Positions 43,205 to 52,619 of a stretch of DNA of 64,000 bases are shown piece after piece (within the stretch, counting starts at the first letter, position 1; each line of letters starts with the position of its first letter). Both the position numbers and the translations under genes were made by a program. Under the pieces are notes generated by a model. That model ran no database searches and was not told the DNA's origin. It was given only the letters and a program-made list of their open reading frames with translations. The stretch spans positions 3,740,501 through 3,804,500 of the forward strand of contig NC_018515.1 in the NCBI RefSeq assembly GCF_000231385.2, read 5' to 3'. This DNA is from Desulfosporosinus meridiei DSM 13257. Lineage in GTDB: Bacteria > Bacillota > Desulfitobacteriia > Desulfitobacteriales > Desulfitobacteriaceae.

Positions 43205-45577
43205 TCAAGTTGCCAGAATTTCTACATAGGGAAGTGATTTTATTTTGTAGTAGGCCCTGCTTTGAGCTACTAAAACAGAAAATGCAGTTCCTGCAGCCGC
43301 ACCAAGCAAAGCCATCGGCGGAAGATCTGCCGGAAGAGAGTACATGTCATTGCTCATAGACTGAGCCATACTCATGCTTAAGCCATAGGCCATGGGTATA
43401 CCCAGCAGGACTCCAAAGGCATATAATGTCCATTGTTCTGAAGTGATTACCCGAAGCACCTCTCTAGGTGTCATTCCCAGCACGCGAAGGGAAGCTAATT
43501 CTCGTTTCCGTTCCGAGAGAGAGATTATGCTCGAATTGTAGATAAGGGCAAATCCACAAATACCTCCAAGAATTGCTAATAACCAAACAGTAAAACCAAA
43601 TGACTCCATCATTTTTTCGATCTTTGCCCCAGTATCCTTGCGAGATTCGATGGAAGATACATTACTGGCATTTTGATATTTACTTTTCATGGCTCCTACC
43701 TCGGCAGGATCCATTTTGATCAACATCGCAGTACTAATTTCACCTTGCCTGAGAAAGTGTTGTAATTCGGTATCCTTCATGAAGGCATTAAGCCCAACAT
43801 ACTGTGGAACGACTCCAGTGACTAATAAATTCTCACCCTTTTGACTAATGGTCTCTCTCCTTAAGGAGCTTTCCACATATATAACGTCCCCCACACTGAC
43901 ATTCAAAGATTTGGCCAAATGTTCAGAAAGTAATATTCCATGGTCAGGAACCTCCAAGCGCCGTCCGTTTTTGTCCAGGATATTATAAAGTCTCGACCCT
44001 TCAGCCAGACCCATCAGGGCCACTTCTTTCTTTAGCCAACCATTTCTCAAAGTAGCAGGCACTTCCAAGATTGGCTCAACTGCTGAAACCCCCAAGTCAT
44101 GGGCAACGGAATATTTTGTAGCCCCAGTAGGGGAAGGTTCGCTAAGCTGTAATTTGACATCATAGGTTTGCACTTGTTCTAATTGAACCACGGTCAATAA
44201 GTCGGTCATATTCTGCATGGACCACGATACTGTCATGAGGCTATAGACTACAGCGATCCCTACAATATTAAAAACACTCCTGGTTGGTGTACGAAACACA
44301 TCTCGAATACCCATCTGGGCTTGAGAGGAGAGGGTCTGCCAAAACCAACTGAATTTCTCGATTAAGGTTTTGCGCGCAGTCCCTGGGGCTGGCGGTCTCA
44401 TGGCTTGGGCTGGTTCTAAGCGCAAAATATCCAAACTGCCTTTTATTCCACTGAGTACGCTAAAGACTAAAGCCAGTGCCAGACTGATAAAGAGGTATTT
44501 AAATGAGAACTCACTTTTGAGACCAGGTAGAGCGAAGAAATCCCGGTACATAGCGGTTAATGGAAATGAAAGAGCGATCCCAGATAATCCTCCCAGCAAC
44601 CCACCTGTTGTCCCTATAACCATGGGATAGGACAGATAGTGTAAGACAATCTCCAGATCAGTAAAGCCAAAGGCCTTTAGAGTCCCGATAGATACTCGTT
44701 GCTGTTCGATGAGCCGTCGCAGCATAGTATACAAAATGATAGCGGCAACTCCCAAAAACACTACAGGAAGAGTTTTGGTCGTTGTGCGGATTTGTTTGAT
44801 TTCACTGGTTAGAATGGAGTGACTTGTCTGATCCTTCCGAGGGACTATACTACGGAAGCCATAAGGCTTTAACTCAGCTTGCAGATTATCCTTCACGGAA
44901 TCAAAGCTTACTCCTTCTTCAAGAGTAAACACTATATCATTAACTTGCCCTTTTTCCTTTACCAGAACCTTAAGTGTATCTAATGAAATATAGGCTATGC
45001 CAAATTCTTCAGCCGATGGATAAAGGTCTTGGGCATTTCTCATAATGTATATAAACTCAGGACTTTGCCCAGTTCCTGTGATATATAGGGAGACCTGATT
45101 TCCATCGATACTTAGATCAATAGAATCCCCTAAGGACAAATGATTAGCCTCTAAAAATTTGGGATCCACGAGAATTTCAGGTTGATTTTCCTTTGGAAGC
45201 TGTCCCTCAATAAGCTTAATCTGGTTAATCTGAGCACCATTGCTCTTATTTAGAGTAACCATCTTTAAATATTTATTGGAATCTTTCTCTTGGTCTATAA
45301 TACGAACTTCTTTGACAATCCGTCCTGTAACTTGATCAATACCAGGTAACAAGGTAAGCGAGTTCACTTTATTTTCAGGATACCCTGTTACAGTGATAAA
45401 CCCATCGGCAAAGTTTGTTTCTGTATAAAACTCCTGCTGTGCCTTTTCCATACTTTCCACGGCAATGGACATGGAGGTATAGAGAAGTAAGCCTATGGCG
45501 ATAACTATAATGCAGGCGAGATAAACTCCAAAGTTTTCTTTAATATCTCTTATCGCTTTTCTTCTAAGCATCACCAT
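43205..45577 (-). CDS. FtsX/MacB-type ABC permease (two FtsX domains)
   Basis: The 790-residue protein has an N-terminal helix, a large extracytoplasmic domain (about 40-260), three helices, a linker (about 395-430), then a second helix, extracytoplasmic domain and three helices. This is the duplicated FtsX arrangement. It shares the operon with a LolD-type ATPase whose stop it overlaps by seven bases. Such systems export peptides, antibiotics or lipids or sense them; the substrate is unknown. GAGGAGATAAC precedes the ATG. Confidence 0.88.
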   Translation of the reverse strand: MVMLRRKAIRDIKENFGVYLACIIVIAIGLLLYTSMSIAVESMEKAQQEFYTETNFADGFITVTGYPENKVNSLTLLPGIDQVTGRIVKEVRIIDQEKDSNKYLKMVTLNKSNGAQINQIKLIEGQLPKENQPEILVDPKFLEANHLSLGDSIDLSIDGNQVSLYITGTGQSPEFIYIMRNAQDLYPSAEEFGIAYISLDTLKVLVKEKGQVNDIVFTLEEGVSFDSVKDNLQAELKPYGFRSIVPRKDQTSHSILTSEIKQIRTTTKTLPVVFLGVAAIILYTMLRRLIEQQRVSIGTLKAFGFTDLEIVLHYLSYPMVIGTTGGLLGGLSGIALSFPLTAMYRDFFALPGLKSEFSFKYLFISLALALVFSVLSGIKGSLDILRLEPAQAMRPPAPGTARKTLIEKFSWFWQTLSSQAQMGIRDVFRTPTRSVFNIVGIAVVYSLMTVSWSMQNMTDLLTVVQLEQVQTYDVKLQLSEPSPTGATKYSVAHDLGVSAVEPILEVPATLRNGWLKKEVALMGLAEGSRLYNILDKNGRRLEVPDHGILLSEHLAKSLNVSVGDVIYVESSLRRETISQKGENLLVTGVVPQYVGLNAFMKDTELQHFLRQGEISTAMLIKMDPAEVGAMKSKYQNASNVSSIESRKDTGAKIEKMMESFGFTVWLLAILGGICGFALIYNSSIISLSERKRELASLRVLGMTPREVLRVITSEQWTLYAFGVLLGIPMAYGLSMSMAQSMSNDMYSLPADLPPMALLGAAAGTAFSVLVAQSRAYYKIKSLPYVEILAT

Positions 45578-46275
45578 GTTATCTCCTCAGGACAAAGTGG
45601 TTTTTCGATGACTTTAATATCATCGAGCAATCCATCCTTTAAATAAAAAACCCGATTGGCCATTTTAGCAATTTCTACATTATGGGTAATAATAATAACG
45701 GTCTTATGGTAATCAAGGTTCAACTTCTGCAAGGCTTTTAAAACCTGAATACCTGTTTGAATATCTAAGGCACCCGTCGGCTCATCGCAGAGCAAAAGCT
45801 CTGGGTTTTTGACAATAGCTCGTGCAATGGCTACCCGCTGCTGCTGGCCTCCTGAAAGTTGGGCAGGAAAGTGATCTTTCCAATTTTCCAGACCGACTTC
45901 CCGTAAAATATCCAGTACTGCGAGTGGGTTTTCGGCAATTTCAGCAGCTAGTCTTACATTTTCATAGACTGTGAGATTAGGCATTAAGTTGTAATTTTGA
46001 AAGACAAATCCGACCTCATTTCGTCGATAAAGGGTAAGCTGTTGGTCATTAATCTCATGTAGCGGCTGTTCCTTATAATAAAGCTCACCGGTTGAGGCCT
46101 GAGTCATGCCACCGATAATATTTAGCAAGGTTGTCTTCCCAGAGCCGCTTTGCCCCAGTATTACTATGAATTCTCCGTAGAAGAGCTGGAAGTCAATCCC
46201 CTTTAAAACTTCGATTTCTACTTCACCGGTGCGATAATTTTTGCGGAGATTTTTCCCTTCCATAAGAATATCCAT
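45571..46275 (-). CDS. ABC transporter ATPase (LolD/MacB type)
   Basis: The 234-residue ATPase has Walker [10 protein letters not shown], signature LSGGQQQR and Walker [13 protein letters not shown], the pattern of FtsE/LolD/MacB proteins. It energises the FtsX-type permease encoded next. ATG 46275 is chosen because AGGAGG precedes it, while the GTG at 46284 lies inside that site. It follows the TetR gene by 24 bases in the same operon. Confidence 0.93.
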   Translation of the reverse strand: MDILMEGKNLRKNYRTGEVEIEVLKGIDFQLFYGEFIVILGQSGSGKTTLLNIIGGMTQASTGELYYKEQPLHEINDQQLTLYRRNEVGFVFQNYNLMPNLTVYENVRLAAEIAENPLAVLDILREVGLENWKDHFPAQLSGGQQQRVAIARAIVKNPELLLCDEPTGALDIQTGIQVLKALQKLNLDYHKTVIIITHNVEIAKMANRVFYLKDGLLDDIKVIEKPLCPEEITW

Positions 46276-46299
46276 CTCTCTCACCTCCTAGAAAATGTC

Positions 46300-46941
46300 T
46301 TAGTTTGTCGAATCCGAGCTATACATTCCATACTTTAAAATTTCCATGTATCCCATATACTCTGCCATAATTTTATCATAGTCTTGGAACAGCTCATGTT
46401 CCTTACCCTTATAGTCCTTGAGATACTTTTCTCCAAGTGCCCCTATAAATAGTGTAATTACTTCAATTGCTTTGGACGGTTCTACTCCACTTCGGAACTT
46501 TGAATAATCAATATCCTTAAAAAACGTTGTCATATATCTTTTGGAAGCTTGGAGATACTTTTTCTCGATTTCAGAACGCATGTCTTCCGGCGGACTTACA
46601 AGTGCTTCCATAAACAGTTTAACAATATAGGGATATTCCTGAGCTATCTTAAGCTTGATCACACCCAGTTCACTAAACCTTTGAAAAATGTCCTTGGTCT
46701 CTGTTAAGGGATATTTCATAAATTCTTCTGTCATTGTCTGCATGCAGTAATCTAAGACATAATTAAATAAGGCTTTCTTATTTTTAAAATAATGAAATAG
46801 AATTCCTTTGGAAATACCAGCTTCATTCGTAATTGCATTGGTCGAAGCTTTGTCATACCCTTTATCGGCAAATTCAAAAATACAGGCATCTAAAATCTTC
46901 TTCTTCTTGTCTTCTTTAAGATTTTCAAAATTCTCGTACAA
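46300..46941 (-). CDS. TetR-family repressor of the efflux operon
   Basis: The 213-residue regulator has an N-terminal TetR helix-turn-helix (KKILDACIFEFADKGYDKASTNAITNEAGISKGILFHYFKNKKALF) and a variable ligand domain. TTG 46941 follows AAGGAGAG with eight bases spacing; the longer frame to 47004 runs into the promoter. It is the first gene of the operon with the ATPase, permease and adaptor, and its operator overlaps its own promoter. It should repress the pump until a ligand binds. Confidence 0.9.
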   Translation of the reverse strand: MYENFENLKEDKKKKILDACIFEFADKGYDKASTNAITNEAGISKGILFHYFKNKKALFNYVLDYCMQTMTEEFMKYPLTETKDIFQRFSELGVIKLKIAQEYPYIVKLFMEALVSPPEDMRSEIEKKYLQASKRYMTTFFKDIDYSKFRSGVEPSKAIEVITLFIGALGEKYLKDYKGKEHELFQDYDKIMAEYMGYMEILKYGMYSSDSTN

Positions 46942-46990
46942 AAAATATTCTCTCCTTGCAGATACTCTTTCAACTTGAACTTTTGAAAGG

Positions 46991-47023
46991 ATTATACCAC
47001 TCAATTGACCAGGCGGTCAATTG
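46991..47023 (-). promoter_or_regulatory. TetR operator within the efflux promoter
   Basis: CAATTGACC-AGGC-GGTCAATTG (47002-47023) is a perfect dyad. On the minus strand its TTGACC half is also a -35 box, 18 bases before TATAAT (46991-46996). Binding of the repressor would cover the promoter. Confidence 0.75.
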
Positions 47024-47069
47024 ATAATTGATACTTGGCCATAACTAGTTACCAGTCATTCATGACCAA

Positions 47070-47123
47070 AATAGAAATAGAAAAAGCAAAGGAATTTTGC
47101 CCTTTGCTTTTTCTATTTCTATT
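47070..47123. terminator. Orphan 23-bp hairpin
   Basis: A perfect 23-base stem of A/G-rich and T/C-rich arms around an eight-base loop, AATTTTGC. No transcribed gene on either strand ends here. It may insulate the divergent TetR and unknown-gene promoters or end a small RNA. Confidence 0.55.
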
Positions 47124-47338
47124 CATTTTAAAATGTTCTAAATCTATGGTTTCCAAGAGAATTCTCTGATAAAGACCTGCCAACTTCATCCAGCTAATAT
47201 CAGGCTTATCTTCTCAATAAAAAGGTGCTAACCACAAAAATTACTGATTAGTATTATATATCAAGCAAAAATTTCAGGCTAAAGATACCTTTACGTGGTA
47301 ATAACTAATTATACGATCAACGAAAGGGGGCTAAAGGC

Positions 47339-47890
47339 TTGGAAGAAATGAGATTATCCAATAGAATTATTGACTTAGGTTCCATCGGATTAATAATTGT
47401 ACCACTGGAGGATTCCTCTTTAAATGTTATAAAACTAAAAGTTTATGAGCGCGAGAACTTTTTTGCAAACCCTATTCCTGACATTAATCAAACTCAAATA
47501 GCAGAGTTCTCAAGTTCCGCCAGCTCTTTTTCTGAAGCAGTTGAAGAAATTCAAGAACTCTATAATGGTTGGGCAAAAATCGATAAGTCTGAAACAACGA
47601 CTATTATTGGTATTCATAATCAAAATCCTAATGTCCTGTATATTCAGTTTTCACACGGAGAACGTTATTATACCTATAAACGTTGCTTAACACTTAGTAA
47701 GGAAATGATCTATGAAGAGTTATTCGGTAAACCCCATAGTGTTAGTCGGCGCTCTTTAAACCATGAAGATGAGCAATACTTGATTTCCAAACTACGTTTT
47801 ATGCCAAAATCTAAAAATGCTATTAGTTTCTACTCTTATAAGCCCCAGAAACGAGCGAAAAGACATTTTTTCTTTTCTAGTTCATCTTAA
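47339..47890 (+). CDS. Hypothetical protein, unknown family
   Basis: The 183-residue soluble protein is not recognised. It has a beta-rich start (IDLGSIGLIIVPLEDSSLNVIKLKVYE), a central part with IIGIHNQNPNVLYIQFSHGERYYTY, and a basic, aromatic C-terminus with KPQKRAKRHFFF. No membrane helix or catalytic motif is apparent. TTG 47339 follows AGGGGG nine bases upstream; an ATG three codons later is an alternative. It lies between the TetR operon and the second yeiH gene, convergent with the latter, and codon use looks native. Confidence 0.7.
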   Translation: MEEMRLSNRIIDLGSIGLIIVPLEDSSLNVIKLKVYERENFFANPIPDINQTQIAEFSSSASSFSEAVEEIQELYNGWAKIDKSETTTIIGIHNQNPNVLYIQFSHGERYYTYKRCLTLSKEMIYEELFGKPHSVSRRSLNHEDEQYLISKLRFMPKSKNAISFYSYKPQKRAKRHFFFSSSS

Positions 47891-47903
47891 TCCAGGCGGT
47901 TAA

Positions 47904-48941
47904 TTATACACTTAGCCACATCAAGGCAAAGAAGGATACTGATGAAACCACAATTGAAGCAATAATCATAGCCAAAAGAGGTCTCATGGCACGAGTCCGT
48001 AAACTTGAGAGGTGAACATTAAGCCCTAAACCAACCATAGCCGCGCCTAAAAGAAACGATGATGCAGAGGAGATGTCCTTCAATACATTCTCAGGAATAT
48101 CGAGATAGGTTCCTATTAAACTTGTAATGATAAATCCTACTAAAAACCAAGGAAAGGGTGCACTTTGACTCTTTCCACCCTCTTTACGCTTCATCCACAT
48201 GGAGAGAAGAAAACTTAAGGGTATCAGCAGAAACACTCTGCCAAGCTTCGCAAGTAAACTTATGGCCATAACATCAGGGCCTGCCGGCATAGCCGCAGCT
48301 GCAACATGAGCTATCTCATGTAAACTAACCCCACTCCAGATTCCATAAGTTACAGAACTTATTGGTAAGAAAGGCATCAAAAATGTATAAGATAGAGCAA
48401 AAACTGTGCCAACCAGAGCAATAATTCCTGCTCCGATTGCAGTATCTTCATCATTGGCTTTGAGAATTGGAGAGACAGCGGCAATTGCCGCGGCACCACA
48501 AACTCCAGTCCCGATTCCTAAAAGCAACGAGAGATTCAAGTCTGCTTTTAATAACTTTGCCAATAACATGGTAACACTTATCCCCATAACAATTGTCAAA
48601 GCGTCATAGACAAGCAGAATTCCGCCTTTATGAATAACCATATCAATATTTAACTTGAATCCATAAAGAACAATGGCAAACCTCATCAGGTAACGTGCCG
48701 AAAATTGTATTCCTTCTCGAAGACTCTCCGGATACCCAACAACATTACGATATATTACCGCCATCAAAATAGCGCTTAACATTGCTCCAATTCGCTCTAT
48801 ACCCGGCAGGCTCCCTAACAACGTTCCAGCACCAGCAAAAGCCATGGTGAACATAATTCCTATTATAAAACGGTTTCGCCTTTCCTGTTCTATCGCTATA
48901 CTCTGCTGAAAACCCAAGTTCACTTTAGCCTGAAACCACAT
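47904..48941 (-). CDS. YeiH-family (UPF0324) putative sulfate exporter, copy 2
   Basis: The 345-residue membrane protein has about ten helices. The family loop reads LLLGIGTGVCGAAAIAAVSPILKANDEDTAIG; other family stretches are GIWSGVSLHEIAHVAAAA and GLGLNVHLSSLR. It is shorter than copy 1 at 16425 and clearly diverged. The ATG follows GGGAGG. It is divergent from a LysR regulator, the typical YeiE/YeiH arrangement. Transport of sulfate, sulfite or another anion is inferred. Confidence 0.88.
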   Translation of the reverse strand: MWFQAKVNLGFQQSIAIEQERRNRFIIGIMFTMAFAGAGTLLGSLPGIERIGAMLSAILMAVIYRNVVGYPESLREGIQFSARYLMRFAIVLYGFKLNIDMVIHKGGILLVYDALTIVMGISVTMLLAKLLKADLNLSLLLGIGTGVCGAAAIAAVSPILKANDEDTAIGAGIIALVGTVFALSYTFLMPFLPISSVTYGIWSGVSLHEIAHVAAAAMPAGPDVMAISLLAKLGRVFLLIPLSFLLSMWMKRKEGGKSQSAPFPWFLVGFIITSLIGTYLDIPENVLKDISSASSFLLGAAMVGLGLNVHLSSLRTRAMRPLLAMIIASIVVSSVSFFALMWLSV

Positions 48942-49038
48942 TTCTATTGCCTCCCTATTCTTGTCAACAAATCAAATTTCAACTCATCAGTAAATGCCTG
49001 TGAGTAAACTATAGATTCATATAGGGTTATGAGGCAAT

Positions 49039-49057
49039 ATAGGTTCCTTTAGCCTAT
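49039..49057. promoter_or_regulatory. Candidate LysR-type binding site
   Basis: ATAGG-N9-CCTAT sits between the divergent LysR and yeiH genes, 98 bases before yeiH. A further ATAGGG copy lies about 18 bases to the left. Confidence 0.45.
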
Positions 49058-49177
49058 CATTAGAAAACTGTATTTTAGTACGCCGGTATTTGTTGTATTA
49101 TTATGACGAGAGTTTTATATCTTGAAGTAAATTTAAAGTGCTAAATAATCCATTTAACTGGACTAGGGGTGTAAATA

Positions 49178-50095
49178 ATGATTGCCGATCCTTTAAAAAT
49201 CTTTGTAACAGTAGCTGAACTTAAGAATTTTTCCCGTGCAGCTGAAGAACTATATTTGTCCCAGCCCAGTGTAAGTTTACAAATAAGGAATCTAGAAAAT
49301 GAACTTGGTTCCAAGTTGATTAATCGGTCTCCAAAACACCTAGAGCTCACTCAAGCGGGGGAAATTCTCTATGGTATAGCTAAGCAAATTTTGCTCCTTT
49401 ATGATAAAGCGAAGCTGGAAATCAACCAATTGACCAACACGGTTACCGGCTCCCTTAAAGTTGGGGCCAGCTATACTATTGGGGAGTACATCTTGCCTTA
49501 TGCCTTAACTGAATTTGTTGCCCAATTTCCAAATGTGGACATAGAGGCATCTATTGCTAACACAGTTGAAATTACAAATGCAGTTCGTTCCAATCATCTT
49601 GATTTAGGATTGGTAGAAGGTGAAGTTAATCACTCAGATTTGGACGTTCAGGCTTTAATGGAGGACGAGATCATTTTAGTTGTACCAAATCAACATGTCC
49701 TGGCTGGACTTCCTGTTGTCACAGCAGAGGATCTCCAAGATCGAGTCTGGATTCTAAGAGAAAGTGGTTCCGGAACACGAGATTTTAGCGACAAGTTAAT
49801 TAAAGATTGGAATATTGATGTCAAAAAAACTCATATTTTTGGAAGTAGTCAAGCTGTAAAACAAGCGGTTATTGCCGGATTAGGAATTGCCCTTGTCTCA
49901 AGCTGGATTGTGCACAAGGAACTAAAAACCAAGGAATTGACAGCCATTCGAATAAAGGACAAACGATTAGTTCGTTCATTTTCCATAATAAGGCCAAAGA
50001 ACAGCGAAATGTCTATGGCCATGAATATTTTTACAGAAAACCTCCTCTCACATGACCTGATTTCGTCTCTAATTGATAACAATTCATCGGTCTAA
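49178..50095 (+). CDS. LysR-family regulator (YeiE/CysB-like)
   Basis: The 305-residue LysR-type activator has an N-terminal winged helix (FVTVAELKNFSRAAEELYLSQPSVSLQIRNLENELGSKLI) and a periplasmic-binding-like effector domain (GASYTIGEYILPYALTEF). It is divergent from yeiH copy 2, so it should control that gene in response to a sulfur compound or other anion. The ATG follows AGGGGTG with nearly ideal spacing. Confidence 0.9.
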   Translation: MIADPLKIFVTVAELKNFSRAAEELYLSQPSVSLQIRNLENELGSKLINRSPKHLELTQAGEILYGIAKQILLLYDKAKLEINQLTNTVTGSLKVGASYTIGEYILPYALTEFVAQFPNVDIEASIANTVEITNAVRSNHLDLGLVEGEVNHSDLDVQALMEDEIILVVPNQHVLAGLPVVTAEDLQDRVWILRESGSGTRDFSDKLIKDWNIDVKKTHIFGSSQAVKQAVIAGLGIALVSSWIVHKELKTKELTAIRIKDKRLVRSFSIIRPKNSEMSMAMNIFTENLLSHDLISSLIDNNSSV

Positions 50096-50119
50096 AAGAA
50101 ATGTTGTCCTCAATGCAAG

Positions 50120-50154
50120 CATCCTCCTTTCACTATTAGAGTGGAAGGAGGATG
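50120..50154 (+). terminator. Terminator after the LysR gene
   Basis: CATCCTCCTTTCACT/AGTGGAAGGAGGATG, 15 bases with one wobble, followed by TTCCTTTT. Confidence 0.8.
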
Positions 50155-50187
50155 TTCCTTTTCGTGCCAGTACTCCCCTGATGGGCT

Positions 50188-51156
50188 TTATACCATTCGA
50201 AAAATTCGGACTCCATCTTGGGATTCCATTTCTAATTCACCTTTATCAACTAAATATACAAGATGAGCCAGAGTTTCAGCCATTGCAAAACGTAGCTCGT
50301 GAAAACTGAGGTCTTGTCTAAAAACTTGAAGGCAAACCTCATAAGCGGTTGAACCACTTCCGGTACAGTTTTTCATTAATTCGAGCCGTTCTTGATGATG
50401 GATTTCGAGTTGCCTAATCCTCTCTTCAATATTAGAGAAAGGTTTACCGTGTGATGGTAAAGCAATTTTACAATTTAGAGTCCGAATACTGTCAATAGCT
50501 TTTAAAAAGTTATCTAAGGGATTTGGGTCTGCTCCGGAGCGGGGCCATAGGCTAACATTCGATGATATTTCTGGCAACAGGTGATCCCCCGATAAAAGCA
50601 GACCGTGAGCAACATTATAGTAGCAGATATGTCCATCCGTATGCCCCGGAGTTAAAACAACTTCGTACTCAAAGTCTCCAATTGTCACAACTTGCCCAGG
50701 CTTTAAGGTTGTTAATTCAGCATGAGGGAATGTATAACGGATTAGGTTATTGACAGAATCTATGGTTTCTTTAAGTACATCATGAGGCATACCATTCTCA
50801 CTAAACAAGACATTAAGGGCTTTAAGGATATAGTTTTCACTTTTCCAATAGCGTTTGATCCGCTCTGCATCAATTTCACCAATATAAACCGGGGCACCAG
50901 AATAGTTCTGAAGCCATCCTGAACATCCATAATGATCAGGATGAAAATGAGTAAGATAAATTCCTTTAATATCAGAGGGATTGATTGCGTGTGCCTCAAA
51001 GAACTTTGTCCATCCTTCTATAGTTGCTTCTCGACTAAGACCCGCATCGATCAGCCACCACCCCTGTGTTCCTTTAACTGCATAACAGTTAACGTGATTT
51101 AGGCGAAATGGTAATGGCAATTTCACTTTATAAATCCCCAGTGCTTCGAAAATCAT
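50188..51156 (-). CDS. MBL-fold metallo-hydrolase
   Basis: The protein of about 322 residues belongs to the metallo-beta-lactamase fold. Zinc motif HFHPDHYGCSG, LSGDHLLPE and LTPGHTDGH are present, plus the terminal SHGKPFSNIEERI. A C-terminal extension after residue 230 matches the class of MBL hydrolases that cleave thioesters or phosphate esters. The specific reaction is unknown. The ATG at 51156 and the GTG at 51165 are both possible starts; neither has a strong ribosome site. Single gene. Confidence 0.88.
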   Translation of the reverse strand: MIFEALGIYKVKLPLPFRLNHVNCYAVKGTQGWWLIDAGLSREATIEGWTKFFEAHAINPSDIKGIYLTHFHPDHYGCSGWLQNYSGAPVYIGEIDAERIKRYWKSENYILKALNVLFSENGMPHDVLKETIDSVNNLIRYTFPHAELTTLKPGQVVTIGDFEYEVVLTPGHTDGHICYYNVAHGLLLSGDHLLPEISSNVSLWPRSGADPNPLDNFLKAIDSIRTLNCKIALPSHGKPFSNIEERIRQLEIHHQERLELMKNCTGSGSTAYEVCLQVFRQDLSFHELRFAMAETLAHLVYLVDKGELEMESQDGVRIFRMV

Positions 51157-51396
51157 GTCTGTCACTTTCTTTCTCTTTTCTCTTTCTTAAACAAAATACC
51201 CCAACTACTTATTATTTACATTCCTTCAAATCCCTCCCCATATTTTATTATATTAATAATATTCTTAATATTATGCATGGTTTCTCCCTCGCTGATAAAC
51301 AGGAATTGGATGCAATATATAATCATCCAATTGGATGTTGTGTCGTCTGATTCTCCTTTCTATAATTGACTAAAACTTAATAGGAGGAGAACAAGT

Positions 51397-52563
51397 ATGC
51401 AATATACCTTTGCTGAAAGAGTAACCCATATGGATAGCTCGGCAATACGTGAACTCTTAAAGGTTGCAGAGCAACCGCAGATTATTTCCTTTGCAGGAGG
51501 TCTTCCAGCTGCGGAGTTATTTCCTCTTGAAGAAATTAAGGAATCCTATTACCAAGTTCTTAGCGCAAAAGATCCTTCAGTCCTCCAATATGGGGCAACA
51601 GAGGGATATCTGCCCTTGCGCCAGGAAATAGCGGCTCAAATGGGAATGAAAGGGATCATGACAGAAGCCGAAAACATTCTGCTTACCAACGGTTCACAAC
51701 AAGGATTAGATCTCTTGGCCAAGCTATTTATTAATCCCGGCGACGTCGTACTTTTGCAGAATCCCAGCTATCTAGGAGCCATCCAATCTTTTCAGAGCTA
51801 CCAGGCCAATTTTATGACAATCCCAACTAATAAGGCAGGAATTGACGAGAATGCTCTCGAAGTATTGATAAAACATAACCAACCAAAGATTATATATTTA
51901 ACCCCAACTTACCAGAATCCAACCGGAATTACCTTTACCACCGAGGAGAGAAAAGCTGTGCTCCGGATAGCCCGCAACTATAGGGTTCCCATTATTGAGG
52001 ATGACCCTTACAGCGAACTCTGTTATGATGGTCAAGCCGCATCACCAATCCGATCTTTTTCCACAGACGATGAGGTAATCTATTTAGGGACATTTTCCAA
52101 AACCCTGGCACCCGGGCTTCGGCTTGGTTGGATTGTAGGCGGAAAGAATCTGATAGCTAAACTTGTCATAGCAAAACAAGGTTCTGATTTGCACACTGGC
52201 ACTTTACTACAGAGGGCCACCCATTACTATTTAACACACTTTTCACCGACTGAACATATTGAGAAGATTCGCCATGCTTATCAATGCCGAAGGGACCTTA
52301 TGCTTAGTGAACTAAAGAAAGCCTTCTCGAACAAGGCCTTATGGACTGAACCAACCGGAGGAATGTTTATTTGGCTGACTCTGCCTGAAGAATATAATAC
52401 TCTAAAGCTTTTACCTAAAGCATTAGCAACTAATGTAGCATATGTTCCAGGAACTAATTTTTATGTGAATGAAAAAAGTCATAATAGCATGCGACTAAAC
52501 TTCTCTAACCCTTCCCCGGCTCAAATCCAACAAGGAATAAAACTCTTAGCCAAAATACTTTGA
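51397..52563 (+). CDS. PLP-dependent aminotransferase (class I, LysN-like)
   Basis: The 388-residue fold-type I aminotransferase has PLP-binding motifs NGSQQGLDLLAKLF, PTYQNPTG, EDDPYSEL and the lysine in GTFSKTLAPG. Closest by eye are 2-aminoadipate or branched-chain/aromatic aminotransferases, a class that also gives rise to MocR regulators. AGGAGG stands seven bases before the ATG. It precedes a MocR gene by 56 bases on the same strand; their aminotransferase domains are close paralogs. Confidence 0.9.
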   Translation: MQYTFAERVTHMDSSAIRELLKVAEQPQIISFAGGLPAAELFPLEEIKESYYQVLSAKDPSVLQYGATEGYLPLRQEIAAQMGMKGIMTEAENILLTNGSQQGLDLLAKLFINPGDVVLLQNPSYLGAIQSFQSYQANFMTIPTNKAGIDENALEVLIKHNQPKIIYLTPTYQNPTGITFTTEERKAVLRIARNYRVPIIEDDPYSELCYDGQAASPIRSFSTDDEVIYLGTFSKTLAPGLRLGWIVGGKNLIAKLVIAKQGSDLHTGTLLQRATHYYLTHFSPTEHIEKIRHAYQCRRDLMLSELKKAFSNKALWTEPTGGMFIWLTLPEEYNTLKLLPKALATNVAYVPGTNFYVNEKSHNSMRLNFSNPSPAQIQQGIKLLAKIL

Positions 52564-52619
52564 TTGCGATGCCCTAGACTCATACTTTTGGCACGTATAG
52601 ACGAATTGAGGATACGAAC

